The notes under the pieces were generated by a model. The model was not told the DNA's origin. It did not search any database and was given only the letters and a program-made list of their open reading frames with translations. Positions 1 to 8,188 of a stretch of DNA of 32,186 bases are shown one piece after another. The stretch is from NCBI RefSeq assembly GCF_000613345.1, contig NZ_BAIS01000030.1, positions 1-32,186 on the forward strand. The letters run 5' to 3'. The first letter of the stretch is position 1, and each line of letters starts with the position of its first letter. The position numbers and the translations under genes were made by a program. This DNA is from Prevotella disiens JCM 6334 = ATCC 29426. GTDB lineage: Bacteria > Bacteroidota > Bacteroidia > Bacteroidales > Bacteroidaceae.

Positions 1-20
1 CAAGTATTCCTTTTTTCTAT

Positions 21-194
21 TAGGAACGGAATAAATTCCGCCCCTACATATTGCCGAGTGCAGCTATATCTTATGCAAAGATATTGCCAACGAGCGTATT
101 GCCAACACGTTTTGTAGGGGCGTGATTTATCACGTTCCTATCAGCAAAAATTATCTCTATTAATATTAGGAACGGAATAAATTCCGCCCCTACA
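21..194. repeat. Cluster of three short REP-like palindromes
   Basis: Three copies of a 27-30 nt palindromic element lie at 21-48, 111-140 and 167-194. The first and third have stem arms GGAAT and ATTCC; the middle one, in the opposite orientation, has GTGAT and ATCAC. All share the outer flank TAGGAAC on one side and GCCCCTACA on the other, so one strand always begins GTAGGGG before the hairpin. The same element recurs near 4.4 kb and 25 kb. No open reading frame of note is present, and the stretch upstream of the rpoD promoter appears non-coding. Resemblance to REP elements is inferred from the GTAG lead and the hairpin. Confidence 0.8.
55..80. repeat. Dispersed 26-bp repeat, copy 1
   Basis: These 26 bases are present as an exact reverse complement at 32154-32179. 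A 17-base core of the same sequence (GTGCAGCTATATCTTAT) also occurs in both 143-bp repeat units near 4.6 kb. On the minus strand this copy reads TATCTTTGCA followed by TAAGATATAGC, so it contains a promoter-like -7 box. Confidence 0.75.
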
Positions 195-360
195 CCGACC
201 TGCTTATATTCCGCTATAAGAGTACTAAAACACTCAAAAACGAATCCCCTTTTTTCTACTCAGCCATAATCCACTGAATTAAAATAAGCCTATAATTACT
301 TCGTTTTTGCTAAATACAACTTTGTTTTATAGTTTTCTTAACATAAAAAATAAAGTTTGA

Positions 361-392
361 CTTGATTATATGGATTATTTTTTGTAACTTTG
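361..392 (+). promoter_or_regulatory. Probable rpoD promoter
   Basis: A TAACTTTG -7 box at 385-392 is preceded by CTTG at 361-364 with a 20-nt spacer; a better-matching TTTG lies slightly further upstream at 356-359. This fits the Bacteroidetes primary-sigma consensus and would leave a leader of roughly 55 nt before the rpoD ATG. Confidence 0.6.
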
Positions 393-453
393 CACGAAAT
401 TTCGTTCTTTTGAGCGCAATTTAATCCATTTTAATCAGGAAGTATTTTATCGA

Positions 454-1326
454 ATGAGACAACTTAAGATTTCAAAAAGTATTACCAATCGCACCAGCGA
501 GGCACTTGACAAGTACTTAGTGGAGATTGGTCGTGAGCCAATGATTACCGTTGATGAAGAAATTGAGCTTGCTCAAGAAATTCATAAAGGCGGCAGAAAA
601 GGTGAACGAGCAAAAGAAAAACTAATCAAGGCTAATCTTCGATTTGTTGTTTCTGTTGCAAAACAATACCAACATCAAGGATTGTCGCTTACCGACCTTA
701 TCGATGAGGGAAATATCGGCTTAGTAAAAGCGGCTGAAAAGTTTGATGAAACTCGTGGCTTTAAGTTTATCTCATACGCAGTTTGGTGGATTCGACAAAG
801 CATTTTGCAAGCTATTGCAGAGCAAAGTCGCATCGTTAGATTGCCACTGAACCAAGTGGGAGCAATCTCAAAGATTAACCAAGTGTCAAATGAGTTCATT
901 CAGAAACACAATCGTCGTCCGTCTATTCACGAATTGGCTGACTTAACAGGCATTGACGAAGCACGTATTCGACAAAGTCAAAGTGCCGACAATCACCACA
1001 TGAGTATTGATGCTCCATTTAGCGATGACGATGACAACTCGATGAGCGATATGTTGGCGTCAGGTGATGACTCACGAACAGACAAAGCAGTGGATTTTGA
1101 ATCGATGTCTGACGACCTTAATGCTGTATTACAAAATACGCTGAAAGACCGTGAACGCAGAATCGTGATAGAATGTTTCGGCATTGGGTGTCCTGAAAAG
1201 GGGTTGGAAGAGATTGGAACGGAAATGGCTTTGACGCGTGAGCGTGTACGCCAAATTCGTGAAAAGGCTATTGAGAAAATCCGTTTAAGCGGTAATGCAA
1301 AGGTATTAATGAAATATCTTGGATAG
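454..1326 (+). CDS. rpoD: RNA polymerase primary sigma factor RpoD/SigA
   Basis: Primary sigma-70 factor that directs RNA polymerase to housekeeping promoters. At 290 residues it is the short form usual in Bacteroidetes, lacking the long N-terminal region 1.1 of E. coli. Visible regions are 1.2 (residues about 16-47), region 2 with the core-binding and -10-recognition helices (about 56-125, including [10 protein letters not shown] and the aromatic [12 protein letters not shown] stretch), region 3 (about 135-180), an acidic linker (190-210) and region 4.2 with its helix-turn-helix (about 251-277, [17 protein letters not shown]). The ATG at 454 gives the expected N-terminus MRQLKISKS. The gene stands alone with its own promoter and a downstream terminator. 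Nothing looks damaged. The many TAnnTTTG promoters in this window are what this type of sigma factor recognises. Confidence 0.97.
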   Translation: MRQLKISKSITNRTSEALDKYLVEIGREPMITVDEEIELAQEIHKGGRKGERAKEKLIKANLRFVVSVAKQYQHQGLSLTDLIDEGNIGLVKAAEKFDETRGFKFISYAVWWIRQSILQAIAEQSRIVRLPLNQVGAISKINQVSNEFIQKHNRRPSIHELADLTGIDEARIRQSQSADNHHMSIDAPFSDDDDNSMSDMLASGDDSRTDKAVDFESMSDDLNAVLQNTLKDRERRIVIECFGIGCPEKGLEEIGTEMALTRERVRQIREKAIEKIRLSGNAKVLMKYLG

Positions 1327-1357
1327 AAATATCCGTTTTTAATAAAATTGATAGCAT

Positions 1358-1386
1358 AAAAGGCTCCACGTTTGTGGGGCCTTTTT
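1358..1386 (+). terminator. Rho-independent terminator after rpoD
   Basis: A 12-bp stem (AAAAGGCTCCAC against GTGGGGCCTTTT, one G-U pair) with loop GTTT is followed by a T run. It lies about 30 nt after the rpoD stop and just before the convergent end of the BrkB-type gene, so it may serve both directions. Confidence 0.85.
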
Positions 1387-1408
1387 GGGTTGAAAAGGGT
1401 GATTTGCC

Positions 1409-2746
1409 TTACAAATCGGTTGCCTTTAAATCTTTTATTTTTATAGTGCTGAGGTCGGAAAGATAAGTTTTGTGAGTCTTCAAAATAGTGTTCAACCATT
1501 GTTTATCGAAGTCTTTATGCTTGCGAATATCGAAGAACAAAATTTTATTCTTTGGCAATGTTTCTAATAAATCGACCATTTCGCCCACAGTGATAGTGTC
1601 TGTATCGCGTGTAGGCGTATAGGTTACGTCTTCAGAATTGGTGGCTCGGTTTGATGAAACAAGTTTTATTTCGCAAAGTTTTGCAAGAATATCCACGGTT
1701 ACACGGATAGGTATGTGGGTCAAATTCTTGAGTTCGTAAGCAGTATAGGGCTTTTTGCCTTCTGAAAAACGATGACATATCAAGCTAAGCATGAAGGCAC
1801 TCATGAGTAAGAAGTCGTTATGATTGACATCGCTGGTTTGTACCAAATACTCATAATATTCCAAATTTTGATTGGCATAGCTCAATTCTGCGCAAAAAAG
1901 GCAAATATGCCACGATACTTGCATCCAAAGCATGAACAAAGGGAGGGCAGCAAGCGAACCATAAATGGCATTATAGGAAGTTAAAAATATTTGTCCGTGA
2001 ATGTAAACTGCTTGCAAACAGAGCATTAGAAAGCTTGCAAGCATAGCGGGACATATTACTTTCATGATTTTTATCTTTGCGTTGGGCATGAAAGTATAAA
2101 GCACAACAAACATGACGGTGAGGATAAGCCACGGCACAACATAATGGAACGTGAATCGTGTCAAAGTTCCTACAAATAAATATTGGGTTAATCCTTCGAC
2201 ATAACTAAAAACAAAGATGCTCAATCCCGACATGACGATGATGCCAATGGGCATGAGAAACATCATAGCGGTGTAGTCTACAATGATTCGGCTAATCGGT
2301 CTTGCTGTTTTTACTTGCCAAATATCATCGAAAACTGACTCAATATTGTGTATCAAAGCGATGACACTATAAAGCATAAACACCAAGCCAATTCCGATAA
2401 ATAGCCCTGTTTGGGCGTGTTCTAAGTAGGAACGAGTAAGATTTATGAGCCAATCGGCAACTTGTGGTTGCGCTGAAAAACTCTCACGGAACACACTTTC
2501 GATATAAGTTCCAAAGCCAAATCCGTTGGCAATGCCGAAGATGATAGCCACAATAGGTACAATAGCAAGAATGGTTGTAAAGGCTAATTCGGTAGCAGCA
2601 GCAACGTGTCCTTGCTCCAAATATAGCTTTACTGCCAAATAAAGACGTTGCAGCAGACCAATCAATCGGCTTTTTTTGACCGACTGATTGATATCTGTTT
2701 GCCACATTCCGATGGTAAGGAAATGTTTTATATCTTCTATTTTCAT
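1409..2746 (-). CDS. YihY/virulence factor BrkB family membrane protein
   Basis: Predicted inner-membrane protein of the YihY/BrkB family, often mislabelled ribonuclease BN; the molecular function of the family is not established. The 445-residue product begins with a basic cytoplasmic segment, then about six hydrophobic helices spread over residues 40-290, including stretches such as TTILAIVPIVAIIFG and PLFMLWMQVSWHICLFCAEL, both typical of the family. Residues from about 300 onward form a soluble, possibly winged-helix-like tail. I chose the ATG at 2746; an in-frame TTG two codons upstream is less likely. It starts 31 nt after the stop of the CobW-type GTPase gene on the same strand, so the two are probably co-transcribed. 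Confidence 0.85.
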   Translation of the reverse strand: MKIEDIKHFLTIGMWQTDINQSVKKSRLIGLLQRLYLAVKLYLEQGHVAAATELAFTTILAIVPIVAIIFGIANGFGFGTYIESVFRESFSAQPQVADWLINLTRSYLEHAQTGLFIGIGLVFMLYSVIALIHNIESVFDDIWQVKTARPISRIIVDYTAMMFLMPIGIIVMSGLSIFVFSYVEGLTQYLFVGTLTRFTFHYVVPWLILTVMFVVLYTFMPNAKIKIMKVICPAMLASFLMLCLQAVYIHGQIFLTSYNAIYGSLAALPLFMLWMQVSWHICLFCAELSYANQNLEYYEYLVQTSDVNHNDFLLMSAFMLSLICHRFSEGKKPYTAYELKNLTHIPIRVTVDILAKLCEIKLVSSNRATNSEDVTYTPTRDTDTITVGEMVDLLETLPKNKILFFDIRKHKDFDKQWLNTILKTHKTYLSDLSTIKIKDLKATDL

Positions 2747-2777
2747 GCTCAATCTATTGTTTCAGCGTTCGGAACAC

Positions 2778-4040
2778 CTATTTCAAACACTTATCAAGTT
2801 CGTTGCAAATGGCTTCCTTGTCCATATTTTGCCCGATAAACACGAGTTTTTGCATTCGGTCGCCGTAAGGTTCTTCCCAATCCTTCTTCAATCGTGGGTT
2901 GCGCTCTAAGAATTCACGTAATTCAAAGGCTGGCATGGTGGCATACCACTGTCCTGCGTTGCGCAAAGTAACCTGTTTGCCAGCTTGTTCGAACACATAA
3001 CAAATGTCTTTTTCATGCTCAAAATAGCACAAACCCTTGCAGCGGATAACGCTTTTTGGCCACTTTCGTGCTACGAAATCATCGAAGAAATTTATATCCA
3101 TTGGACGTCTTGCATAATAAACAAACGTGCCGATGTTGTATTCTAACGCTTCCCCACTCTCTTCGTTGTGCAAATCGTCGTGGTCGTGGTGATGATGGTG
3201 GTGATGTCCATGCTCATGATGGTCGTGATGATGCCCTTCATGCTCATGGTGATGTTCGTCTTCATTGTCATCGTGGTCGTGATGATGCGGTTCGTCATGG
3301 GTTTCCTCTTCGTTTTCAATGGCTGCTATCCATGAAGCTGACGTAGCTACAGCATCGAAATCGAAGTTTCTATTGTCCAAAATCTTGTCAAAATCAATAT
3401 CGCCGTAGTTGCATTCCAAGATTTCTGCCTTTGGTTGCAAAGCTCGGATAATGCTTTTTACTTTTTCAAGTTCTTCCTTTGAAACATCATCTACCTTGTT
3501 GAGAATGATGTAATTGCAAAATTCTATCTGCTGAATAATAAGATTTTCTAAGTCGTCTTCCTCCAAATTTTTCTTCATTAGGTCGTTGCCCGCAGAAAAT
3601 TCATCGCACATACGACGCGCATCAACCACGGTTACAATGGCGTCCAACACAGCTTTGCCGTCTTTGGCAAACTCTGGATAAAGTTGAGGGTAGGCACTAA
3701 TGCTCTGTGCGATAGGTGCTGGCTCGCAAATTCCACTCGCTTCGATGACAATATAGTCGAATTTTCCCAATTTTACAATGTCGCTCAACTGTTGCACTAA
3801 GTCCATTTTCAGTGTGCAACAGATGCAACCATTCTGCAAAGCAACCAAAGAATCGTCGGCTTGGTCTACAACGCCACCCTTTTCAATTAAGTCTGCGTCA
3901 ATATTTACCTCTCCAATATCGTTCACAATTACTGCAAACTTAATACCCTTGTTATTGCTTAATATTTTATTGACCAAAGTAGTCTTTCCACTTCCTAAAT
4001 AGCCAGTCAAAAGAAGTACTGGAATTTCGTTCTTATTCAT
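2778..4040 (-). CDS. CobW/G3E-family GTPase, putative zinc metallochaperone
   Basis: G3E-family P-loop GTPase related to CobW, YjiA and the ZNG1/ZigA zinc chaperones, which use GTP to deliver metal to client enzymes. Visible motifs are Walker A GYLGSGKTT (residues 13-21), the metal-binding CxCC site GCICC (71-75), the G4 motif NKVD (181-184) and a CobW C-terminal domain from about 296. Between them, residues 248-291 form a His/Asp/Glu stretch holding 24 histidines in 44 residues, which is expected to bind zinc, nickel or cobalt. Length (420 aa) suits the family with this insert. It heads a two-gene unit with the BrkB-type gene. The promoter lies inside a 9-9-9 palindrome, hinting at metal control, but no client enzyme is adjacent, so the metal is an inference. 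Confidence 0.88.
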   Translation of the reverse strand: MNKNEIPVLLLTGYLGSGKTTLVNKILSNNKGIKFAVIVNDIGEVNIDADLIEKGGVVDQADDSLVALQNGCICCTLKMDLVQQLSDIVKLGKFDYIVIEASGICEPAPIAQSISAYPQLYPEFAKDGKAVLDAIVTVVDARRMCDEFSAGNDLMKKNLEEDDLENLIIQQIEFCNYIILNKVDDVSKEELEKVKSIIRALQPKAEILECNYGDIDFDKILDNRNFDFDAVATSASWIAAIENEEETHDEPHHHDHDDNEDEHHHEHEGHHHDHHEHGHHHHHHHDHDDLHNEESGEALEYNIGTFVYYARRPMDINFFDDFVARKWPKSVIRCKGLCYFEHEKDICYVFEQAGKQVTLRNAGQWYATMPAFELREFLERNPRLKKDWEEPYGDRMQKLVFIGQNMDKEAICNELDKCLK

Positions 4041-4063
4041 ATCTTTTTCTTATCCTTTATTTT

Positions 4064-4090
4064 AAATTGTATTACGCAAAGATACAATTT
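4064..4090 (-). promoter_or_regulatory. Palindrome over the CobW-gene promoter
   Basis: Perfect inverted repeat with 9-bp arms (AAATTGTAT and ATACAATTT) separated by 9 bp. The minus-strand -7 box TATCTTTG (4077-4084) overlaps the spacer and the right arm. The layout suits an operator. Caution: the half AAATTGTATCTTTGC also appears at the pafA promoter (29371-29385) without its partner arm, so one half is ordinary promoter context. Confidence 0.45.
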
Positions 4091-4214
4091 TTATTCGACA
4101 AATAGGCATTTTCTCAAAAATATAGCATATAATTTAAAGTTTAAAAAGAAACTTTGCAACTTTGCCGCAGCTTTGAATAATATTAAATCGGTGCAAAAGC
4201 ATAGCAATAAAACC

Positions 4215-4373
4215 AACGATTTCGTTAAGCCACACGAAGTATACAAATGAGCAAAGCGAAATTTGAACATGCTCGTGGCGAGAAATCGCACTTTGAAAAA
4301 GAACGATTTCGTTAAACTACACGAAGCATACAAATGAGCGAAACGAAATTTGAACATGGTCGTGACGAGAAAT
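4215..4373. repeat. Two tandem copies of an 87-bp repeat unit
   Basis: Units begin at 4215 and 4302 with AACGATTTCGTTAA and run through the conserved segments ACGAAG, AATGAGC, CGAAATTTGAACATG and CGTG(G/A)CGAGAAAT. The second copy is incomplete. The unit is related to the longer 143-bp units at 4520-4781, which carry an extra module of about 57 bp in the middle. Open reading frames through these repeats look spurious: they are repetitive, rich in Phe/Ser/Cys, and match no family. Confidence 0.75.
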
Positions 4374-4388
4374 AGAACCTTTCGAGCA

Positions 4389-4481
4389 ATGATACTTTGT
4401 AGGGGCGTGATTTATCACGTTCCTAATACACTAAAATTTGCGGAGAGGAACGTGATAAATCACGCCCCTACAAAGTATCAT
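4389..4481. repeat. Inverted pair of REP-like elements (36-bp perfect arms)
   Basis: Two GTGAT-type palindromic elements face each other. The left arm (4389-4424) and right arm (4446-4481) are exact reverse complements over 36 bases, with a 21-nt spacer. Each arm also contains its own small hairpin, so the whole could form a nested cruciform. This resembles the paired REP units called BIMEs in other bacteria. Confidence 0.85.
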
Positions 4482-4519
4482 AACTTGCCAGAAAGCAGCT
4501 ATTTTGCACTCTAAAAGAG

Positions 4520-4781
4520 AACGATTTCGTTAAGCCAGACGAAGCATGCGAAAGATATTGCAAGCGAGAACAAAGTTCAATTTGTAGCGTGCAGCTATAT
4601 CTTATCCAATGAGTGAAACGAAATTCGTACATGCTCGTGGCGAGAAATCGCACTTGAAAAAGAACGATTTCGTTAAGCCAGACGAAGCATGCGAAAGATA
4701 TTGCAAGCGAGAACAAAGTTCAATTTGTAGCGTGCAGCTATATCTTATCCAATGAGTGAAACGAAATTCGTACATGCTCGT
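4520..4781. repeat. Two tandem copies of a 143-bp repeat unit
   Basis: Units start at 4520 and 4663. They share their outer segments with the 87-bp units but contain an inner module with AAAGATATTGC, GTTCAATTTGTAGC and the 17-base core GTGCAGCTATATCTTAT. AAGATAT and ATATCTT within the module can pair, giving a stem-loop. The second unit breaks off at about 4781. Together with 4215-4481 this fills the gap between the CobW gene and nqrF; no gene is credible here. Confidence 0.78.
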
Positions 4782-4820
4782 TGGAAATAATAAGAGTGTA
4801 AGGTTTAGTAGAATCCAAGA

Positions 4821-4854
4821 AAAAGGTGGAAACTCTATTGCGTTTCCACCTTTT
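4821..4854 (-). terminator. Terminator of the nqr operon
   Basis: Perfect 13-bp stem (AAAAGGTGGAAAC against GTTTCCACCTTTT) with an 8-nt loop, ending in a T run on the minus strand, about 45 nt beyond the nqrF stop. It separates the operon from the repeat field. Confidence 0.85.
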
Positions 4855-4900
4855 AATATGTTTTCTGCGTTCATTCCTTTGTTTTAAGGAAAGAAAGCTA

Positions 4901-6169
4901 TTATCCGAAGTCATCGAAGCGGATAGCATCTTTCTCTACGCCGAGGCTATCAAGATAGTCGGTAACGGTTTTGATGAGCATAGGAGGACCGCAAAGGTAA
5001 TATTCACAATCTTCTGGGGCTTCATGGTCCTTCAAATAAGTATCGCGAATGCAATTAACCGCAAAACCTTGATAGTATTTCACACCTGCTGCATCAGCAA
5101 CTGGGTCGGGACGGTCTAACGATAAGTGCATGTGGAAGTTTGGATATTCCTTTTCCAATTCCCAGAAATCTTCCAAGAAGAAAGCTTCACCCAACGCACG
5201 CGCACCATAGAAGAAGTGCATTTCACGGTCGCGTGTGTGCAAAGTCTTGAGCATGTGCATGATTTGACTACGCAAAGGAGCCATACCAGCACCACCACCA
5301 ATCCAAATCATTTCTTTTCCTGACGTAAAGTTAGGTGCAAATTCACCATAAGGACCACTCATCATAACCTTGTCGCCTGGTTTGAGGCTAAAGATGTAAG
5401 ACGAACCGATACCTGTTGGTACATTTTGGAATCCTACTTGTGGACGTGGCAAGAATGGAGTGGTAGCAATACGCACAGTGAGGGTAATGATGTCGCCCTC
5501 AGCAGGATAGTTCGCCATTGAGTAAGCACGCACGGTGTCTTCAGGGTTGCTTGCTTTAAGCGAAAGAATATTGAATTTTTCCCATGTGCCAAGGTAATCC
5601 TTACCGATGAGTTCCTTATCGAAATCCTTATCGTAGTCGATGCAATCGTACTTAGGAATGCGGATTTGAGCGTACGAACCAGGCACGAAATCCATGTGTT
5701 CGCCTGGCGGGAGAGCCACTTTAAACTCTTTGATGAAAGACGAAACGTTCTTGTTTGAAATAACTTCGCATTCCCACTCTTTCACACCCATGATTGATTC
5801 AGCCACTCGAATAGAGAGGTCGCCCTTGACTTTGGCTTGACAGCCCAATCGCCAGTTCTCTTTTATTTCCTTACGAGAGAAGTGTGGACGTTCAGAATCA
5901 AGTATTTCGCCCCCACCCTCTTCTACTTTACATTTACATTGACCGCAACTTGCTTTACCGCCACAAGCCGAAGGAAGGTAAATACCGTTCTCGTTGAGCG
6001 TTCCCATAATGGTTCCACCCTGTTCTACTTCTATCTTTCTATCGCCATTAATCGTGATTGTTACCTTTCCGCTTGGGCTTAAATATTTCTTTGCCACAAG
6101 AAGAATAACCACCAAAAGGAGGATTGTAACCAAGAAAACAGCAATGCTATATAATATAAATTCTGCCAT
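4901..6169 (-). CDS. nqrF: Na+-translocating NADH:quinone reductase subunit F
   Basis: Electron-entry subunit of Na+-NQR: it oxidises NADH through FAD and a 2Fe-2S cluster and passes electrons to the membrane subunits. The 422-residue protein has one N-terminal membrane helix (about 5-27), a ferredoxin-like domain with cluster ligands Cys69, Cys75, Cys78 and Cys110 (spacing as in Vibrio NqrF), an FAD-binding RAYS motif (214-217), the NADH-binding GGGAGMAP loop (291-298) and the C-terminal CGPPM motif (393-397). Length and order are standard. It is the last gene of the operon, 7 nt after nqrE, and is followed by a strong terminator. The frame is intact. Confidence 0.97.
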   Translation of the reverse strand: MAEFILYSIAVFLVTILLLVVILLVAKKYLSPSGKVTITINGDRKIEVEQGGTIMGTLNENGIYLPSACGGKASCGQCKCKVEEGGGEILDSERPHFSRKEIKENWRLGCQAKVKGDLSIRVAESIMGVKEWECEVISNKNVSSFIKEFKVALPPGEHMDFVPGSYAQIRIPKYDCIDYDKDFDKELIGKDYLGTWEKFNILSLKASNPEDTVRAYSMANYPAEGDIITLTVRIATTPFLPRPQVGFQNVPTGIGSSYIFSLKPGDKVMMSGPYGEFAPNFTSGKEMIWIGGGAGMAPLRSQIMHMLKTLHTRDREMHFFYGARALGEAFFLEDFWELEKEYPNFHMHLSLDRPDPVADAAGVKYYQGFAVNCIRDTYLKDHEAPEDCEYYLCGPPMLIKTVTDYLDSLGVEKDAIRFDDFG

Positions 6170-6176
6170 TTTGATA

Positions 6177-6803
6177 TTAAATTTTAAGTCCTGAGAAGCA
6201 CATCATAGCCATTGCCATAAGGCCTACAGTAATAAAGGTGATGCCCAAACCTTGCAAGGGCTTTGGTACATCAGAGTATTCCATTTTCTCACGAATAGCA
6301 CCCATTAGCACAATAGCCAACATCCAACCAATACCAGAACCGAGTCCGTAGATGACAGCGTCCCAGAATGAGCCGATGTATTGTGAACTTGCTGGGTCAA
6401 GTCCAATGCGTTGTTGCATAAAGAGCGATGCTCCCATAATGGCACAGTTCACAGCGATGAGTGGAAGGAAGATACCCAATGCACCATAGAGAGAAGGAGA
6501 ATATTTTTCAACAACCATTTCAACCAATTGCACAATACCTGCAATGACGGCAATGAAGAGGATAAAACTCAAATAAGAGAGGTCTACGCCTTCCATTAAA
6601 CAGTCTGGGCCAAGCACTTTTGTTTGCAAAAGATAGTTGGCAGGCACTGTTACAACGAGTACGAAAGTAACCGCTGCACCCAATCCGAACGATGTTTTCA
6701 CATTTTTAGATACCGCAAGGAATGAACACATTCCAAGAAAGAATGCGAATATCATGTTGTCCACAAAGATGGAGCGGAAGAATAAACTTATTAAATGTTC
6801 CAT
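6177..6803 (-). CDS. nqrE: Na+-NQR subunit E
   Basis: Integral membrane subunit of Na+-NQR that, with NqrD, holds an iron centre in mid-membrane. The 208-residue product has six hydrophobic helices and the two conserved cysteines Cys26 (LGMCSFLA) and Cys120 (AVNCAIMG) known as ligands in the Vibrio enzyme. The ATG at 6803 lies 2 nt after the repaired nqrD stop and follows a good Shine-Dalgarno sequence (AAGGAGG) inside the end of nqrD, unusual for this phylum and consistent with coupled translation. The frame is intact. Confidence 0.96.
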   Translation of the reverse strand: MEHLISLFFRSIFVDNMIFAFFLGMCSFLAVSKNVKTSFGLGAAVTFVLVVTVPANYLLQTKVLGPDCLMEGVDLSYLSFILFIAVIAGIVQLVEMVVEKYSPSLYGALGIFLPLIAVNCAIMGASLFMQQRIGLDPASSQYIGSFWDAVIYGLGSGIGWMLAIVLMGAIREKMEYSDVPKPLQGLGITFITVGLMAMAMMCFSGLKI

Positions 6804-6805
6804 AA

Positions 6806-7431
6806 TTATTTTTCCTCCTTATAAAAATATGCACGATGAGCCCAAATAACGCAGCCGAGGAGTATCAATGCCATGGCAGGCATAGCATCATACCATTATC
6901 AACATACCCCATATCGTAGAAACTTTGTGGGATAATTTTAAAACCGAGCAAGCTGCCACGTCCGAAAAGTTCTCGGAAGCCACCCACAAGGATTAAGATA
7001 AACGCATAGCCTAATCCGTTTCCGATACCATCTAAGAAACTTGGCCAAGGTTTATTGGTCATTGCAAAGGCTTCCAAACGTCCCATAAGGATACAGTTTG
7101 TAATGATAAGACCCACGTAAACAGATAGTTGTACGCTAACATCGTAGGCATATGCCTTCAAAATTTGGCTCACAATGGTTACGAGAGCTGCCACAACGAC
7201 AAGCTGCACGATAATACGAATGCGATTAGGAATAGTGTTTCTGATAATTGAAACAATAACGTTTGAGAAAGCAGTAATCACTGTTACCGCCAATCCCATT
7301 ACGATAGAAGGTTTCAATTGTGAGGTTACTGCCAATGCTGAGCAGATACCAAGCACTTGAATTAAGATTGGGTGGTCTAAATTCAGTGGGGTCATGAAAA
7401 CCTCTTTATTTTGTTTAGAGAACAAACTCAT
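6806..7431 (-). CDS. nqrD: Na+-NQR subunit D (apparent -1 frameshift near its end)
   Basis: Membrane subunit paired with NqrE. Conserved cysteines Cys30 (LGICSALA) and Cys113 (ITNCILMG) are present. As written, the frame runs from 7431 and stops early at 6865 with a foreign tail after Asn-Gly-Met-Met. Adding one base at about 6884-6886 restores the tail [19 protein letters not shown] and a stop at 6806, giving 208 residues, exactly the family length, and placing nqrE 2 nt downstream. The rest of the gene and operon are intact, so I read this as a sequencing or assembly deletion. If it is real, the last membrane helix would be lost and the complex probably inactivated. Confidence 0.93.
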
Positions 7432-7466
7432 AATTTTTTGTTTTTATTATTTATTGTTCAAATTGA

Positions 7467-8177
7467 TTACTTATTTGTAAGGAACTTCTTATAAGAGGCA
7501 AGACCACCTTTTTGTCCTTGAAACATCTCTGTTACACCGTTGCTTGTGAGGGTTGCTCCTGTAACGGCATCAACTTGAGTTTTAGGGTTGTCAATCTTTT
7601 TAGTTACACAAAAGACGATGTTTTGCTTTTGTGCGTCGAAGAGAGTCTTCCCTTTGAACTTATCTTGCCAAGCCTTATTATCTTTGATTTCAGCACCCAA
7701 ACCAGCGGTCTCGCTTTCGTGGTTGAAGTAAACGCCAAAGATAGTCGATTTATCGGCATTCAAAGCGATGAAACCATTGATTGGTCCCCAAAGTCCATTG
7801 CCATAAACAGGAATTACATACTTGTCTTGTCCGTCCACTTTACAACGGAACAAAGCCAACTTTCCTGCCTTTGCATCAGCACTATTAAGCTTAAAGCCAG
7901 CCTTCACACCGCCTTGTTCGCCCTTTTCTACGACCTTTCCATTCTCGTCAATCACATCATCAGCGATAATGATTTTTTTCCAAAGCTGTTCTGCTTCGGG
8001 GTTAGTCATGTCTCTATTTTGGTTGAGAGCAAACAAAATTTGCTTTTGGTGGTCGAGCTGAACATTCACATCTTGCGCAGGTTTCAATGCTTGAAAAACG
8101 AAAGCAAGCAAGAAAGCCACCACAACAACAAGTACAATCGAATAAATGATAGTGTAAGAATTGCTATTTGTTTTCAT
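7467..8177 (-). CDS. nqrC: Na+-NQR subunit C, covalent FMN carrier
   Basis: Periplasm-facing flavoprotein subunit of Na+-NQR. It has one N-terminal membrane helix (about 8-30) and an FMN-binding domain ending in the flavinylation motif DAVTGAT (203-209), where Thr209 is the expected attachment site. The 236-residue length is slightly short but typical for Bacteroidetes. The ATG at 8177 lies 11 nt after nqrB and is preceded by a clear AAGGAGG. Flavinylation normally needs an ApbE transferase; no apbE gene is present in this window. Confidence 0.95.
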   Translation of the reverse strand: MKTNSNSYTIIYSIVLVVVVAFLLAFVFQALKPAQDVNVQLDHQKQILFALNQNRDMTNPEAEQLWKKIIIADDVIDENGKVVEKGEQGGVKAGFKLNSADAKAGKLALFRCKVDGQDKYVIPVYGNGLWGPINGFIALNADKSTIFGVYFNHESETAGLGAEIKDNKAWQDKFKGKTLFDAQKQNIVFCVTKKIDNPKTQVDAVTGATLTSNGVTEMFQGQKGGLASYKKFLTNK

Positions 8178-8188
8178 TTTTTGCCTCC

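Noticed and set aside
993..1499. A 168-codon minus-strand ORF overlapping rpoD and the rpoD terminator
   Set aside because: It crosses a terminator and lies antisense to rpoD; it has no family features.
3056..3346. A plus-strand ORF rich in Arg, Asp and His opposite the CobW gene
   Set aside because: It is the antisense reading of the His-codon repeats and has no independent support.
4091..4929. Several overlapping minus-strand ORFs of 63-90 residues with recurring Phe/Ser/Cys peptides
   Set aside because: They run through the 87-bp and 143-bp DNA repeats, and the same peptide appears only because the DNA repeats. No start context, family match or conserved frame supports them.
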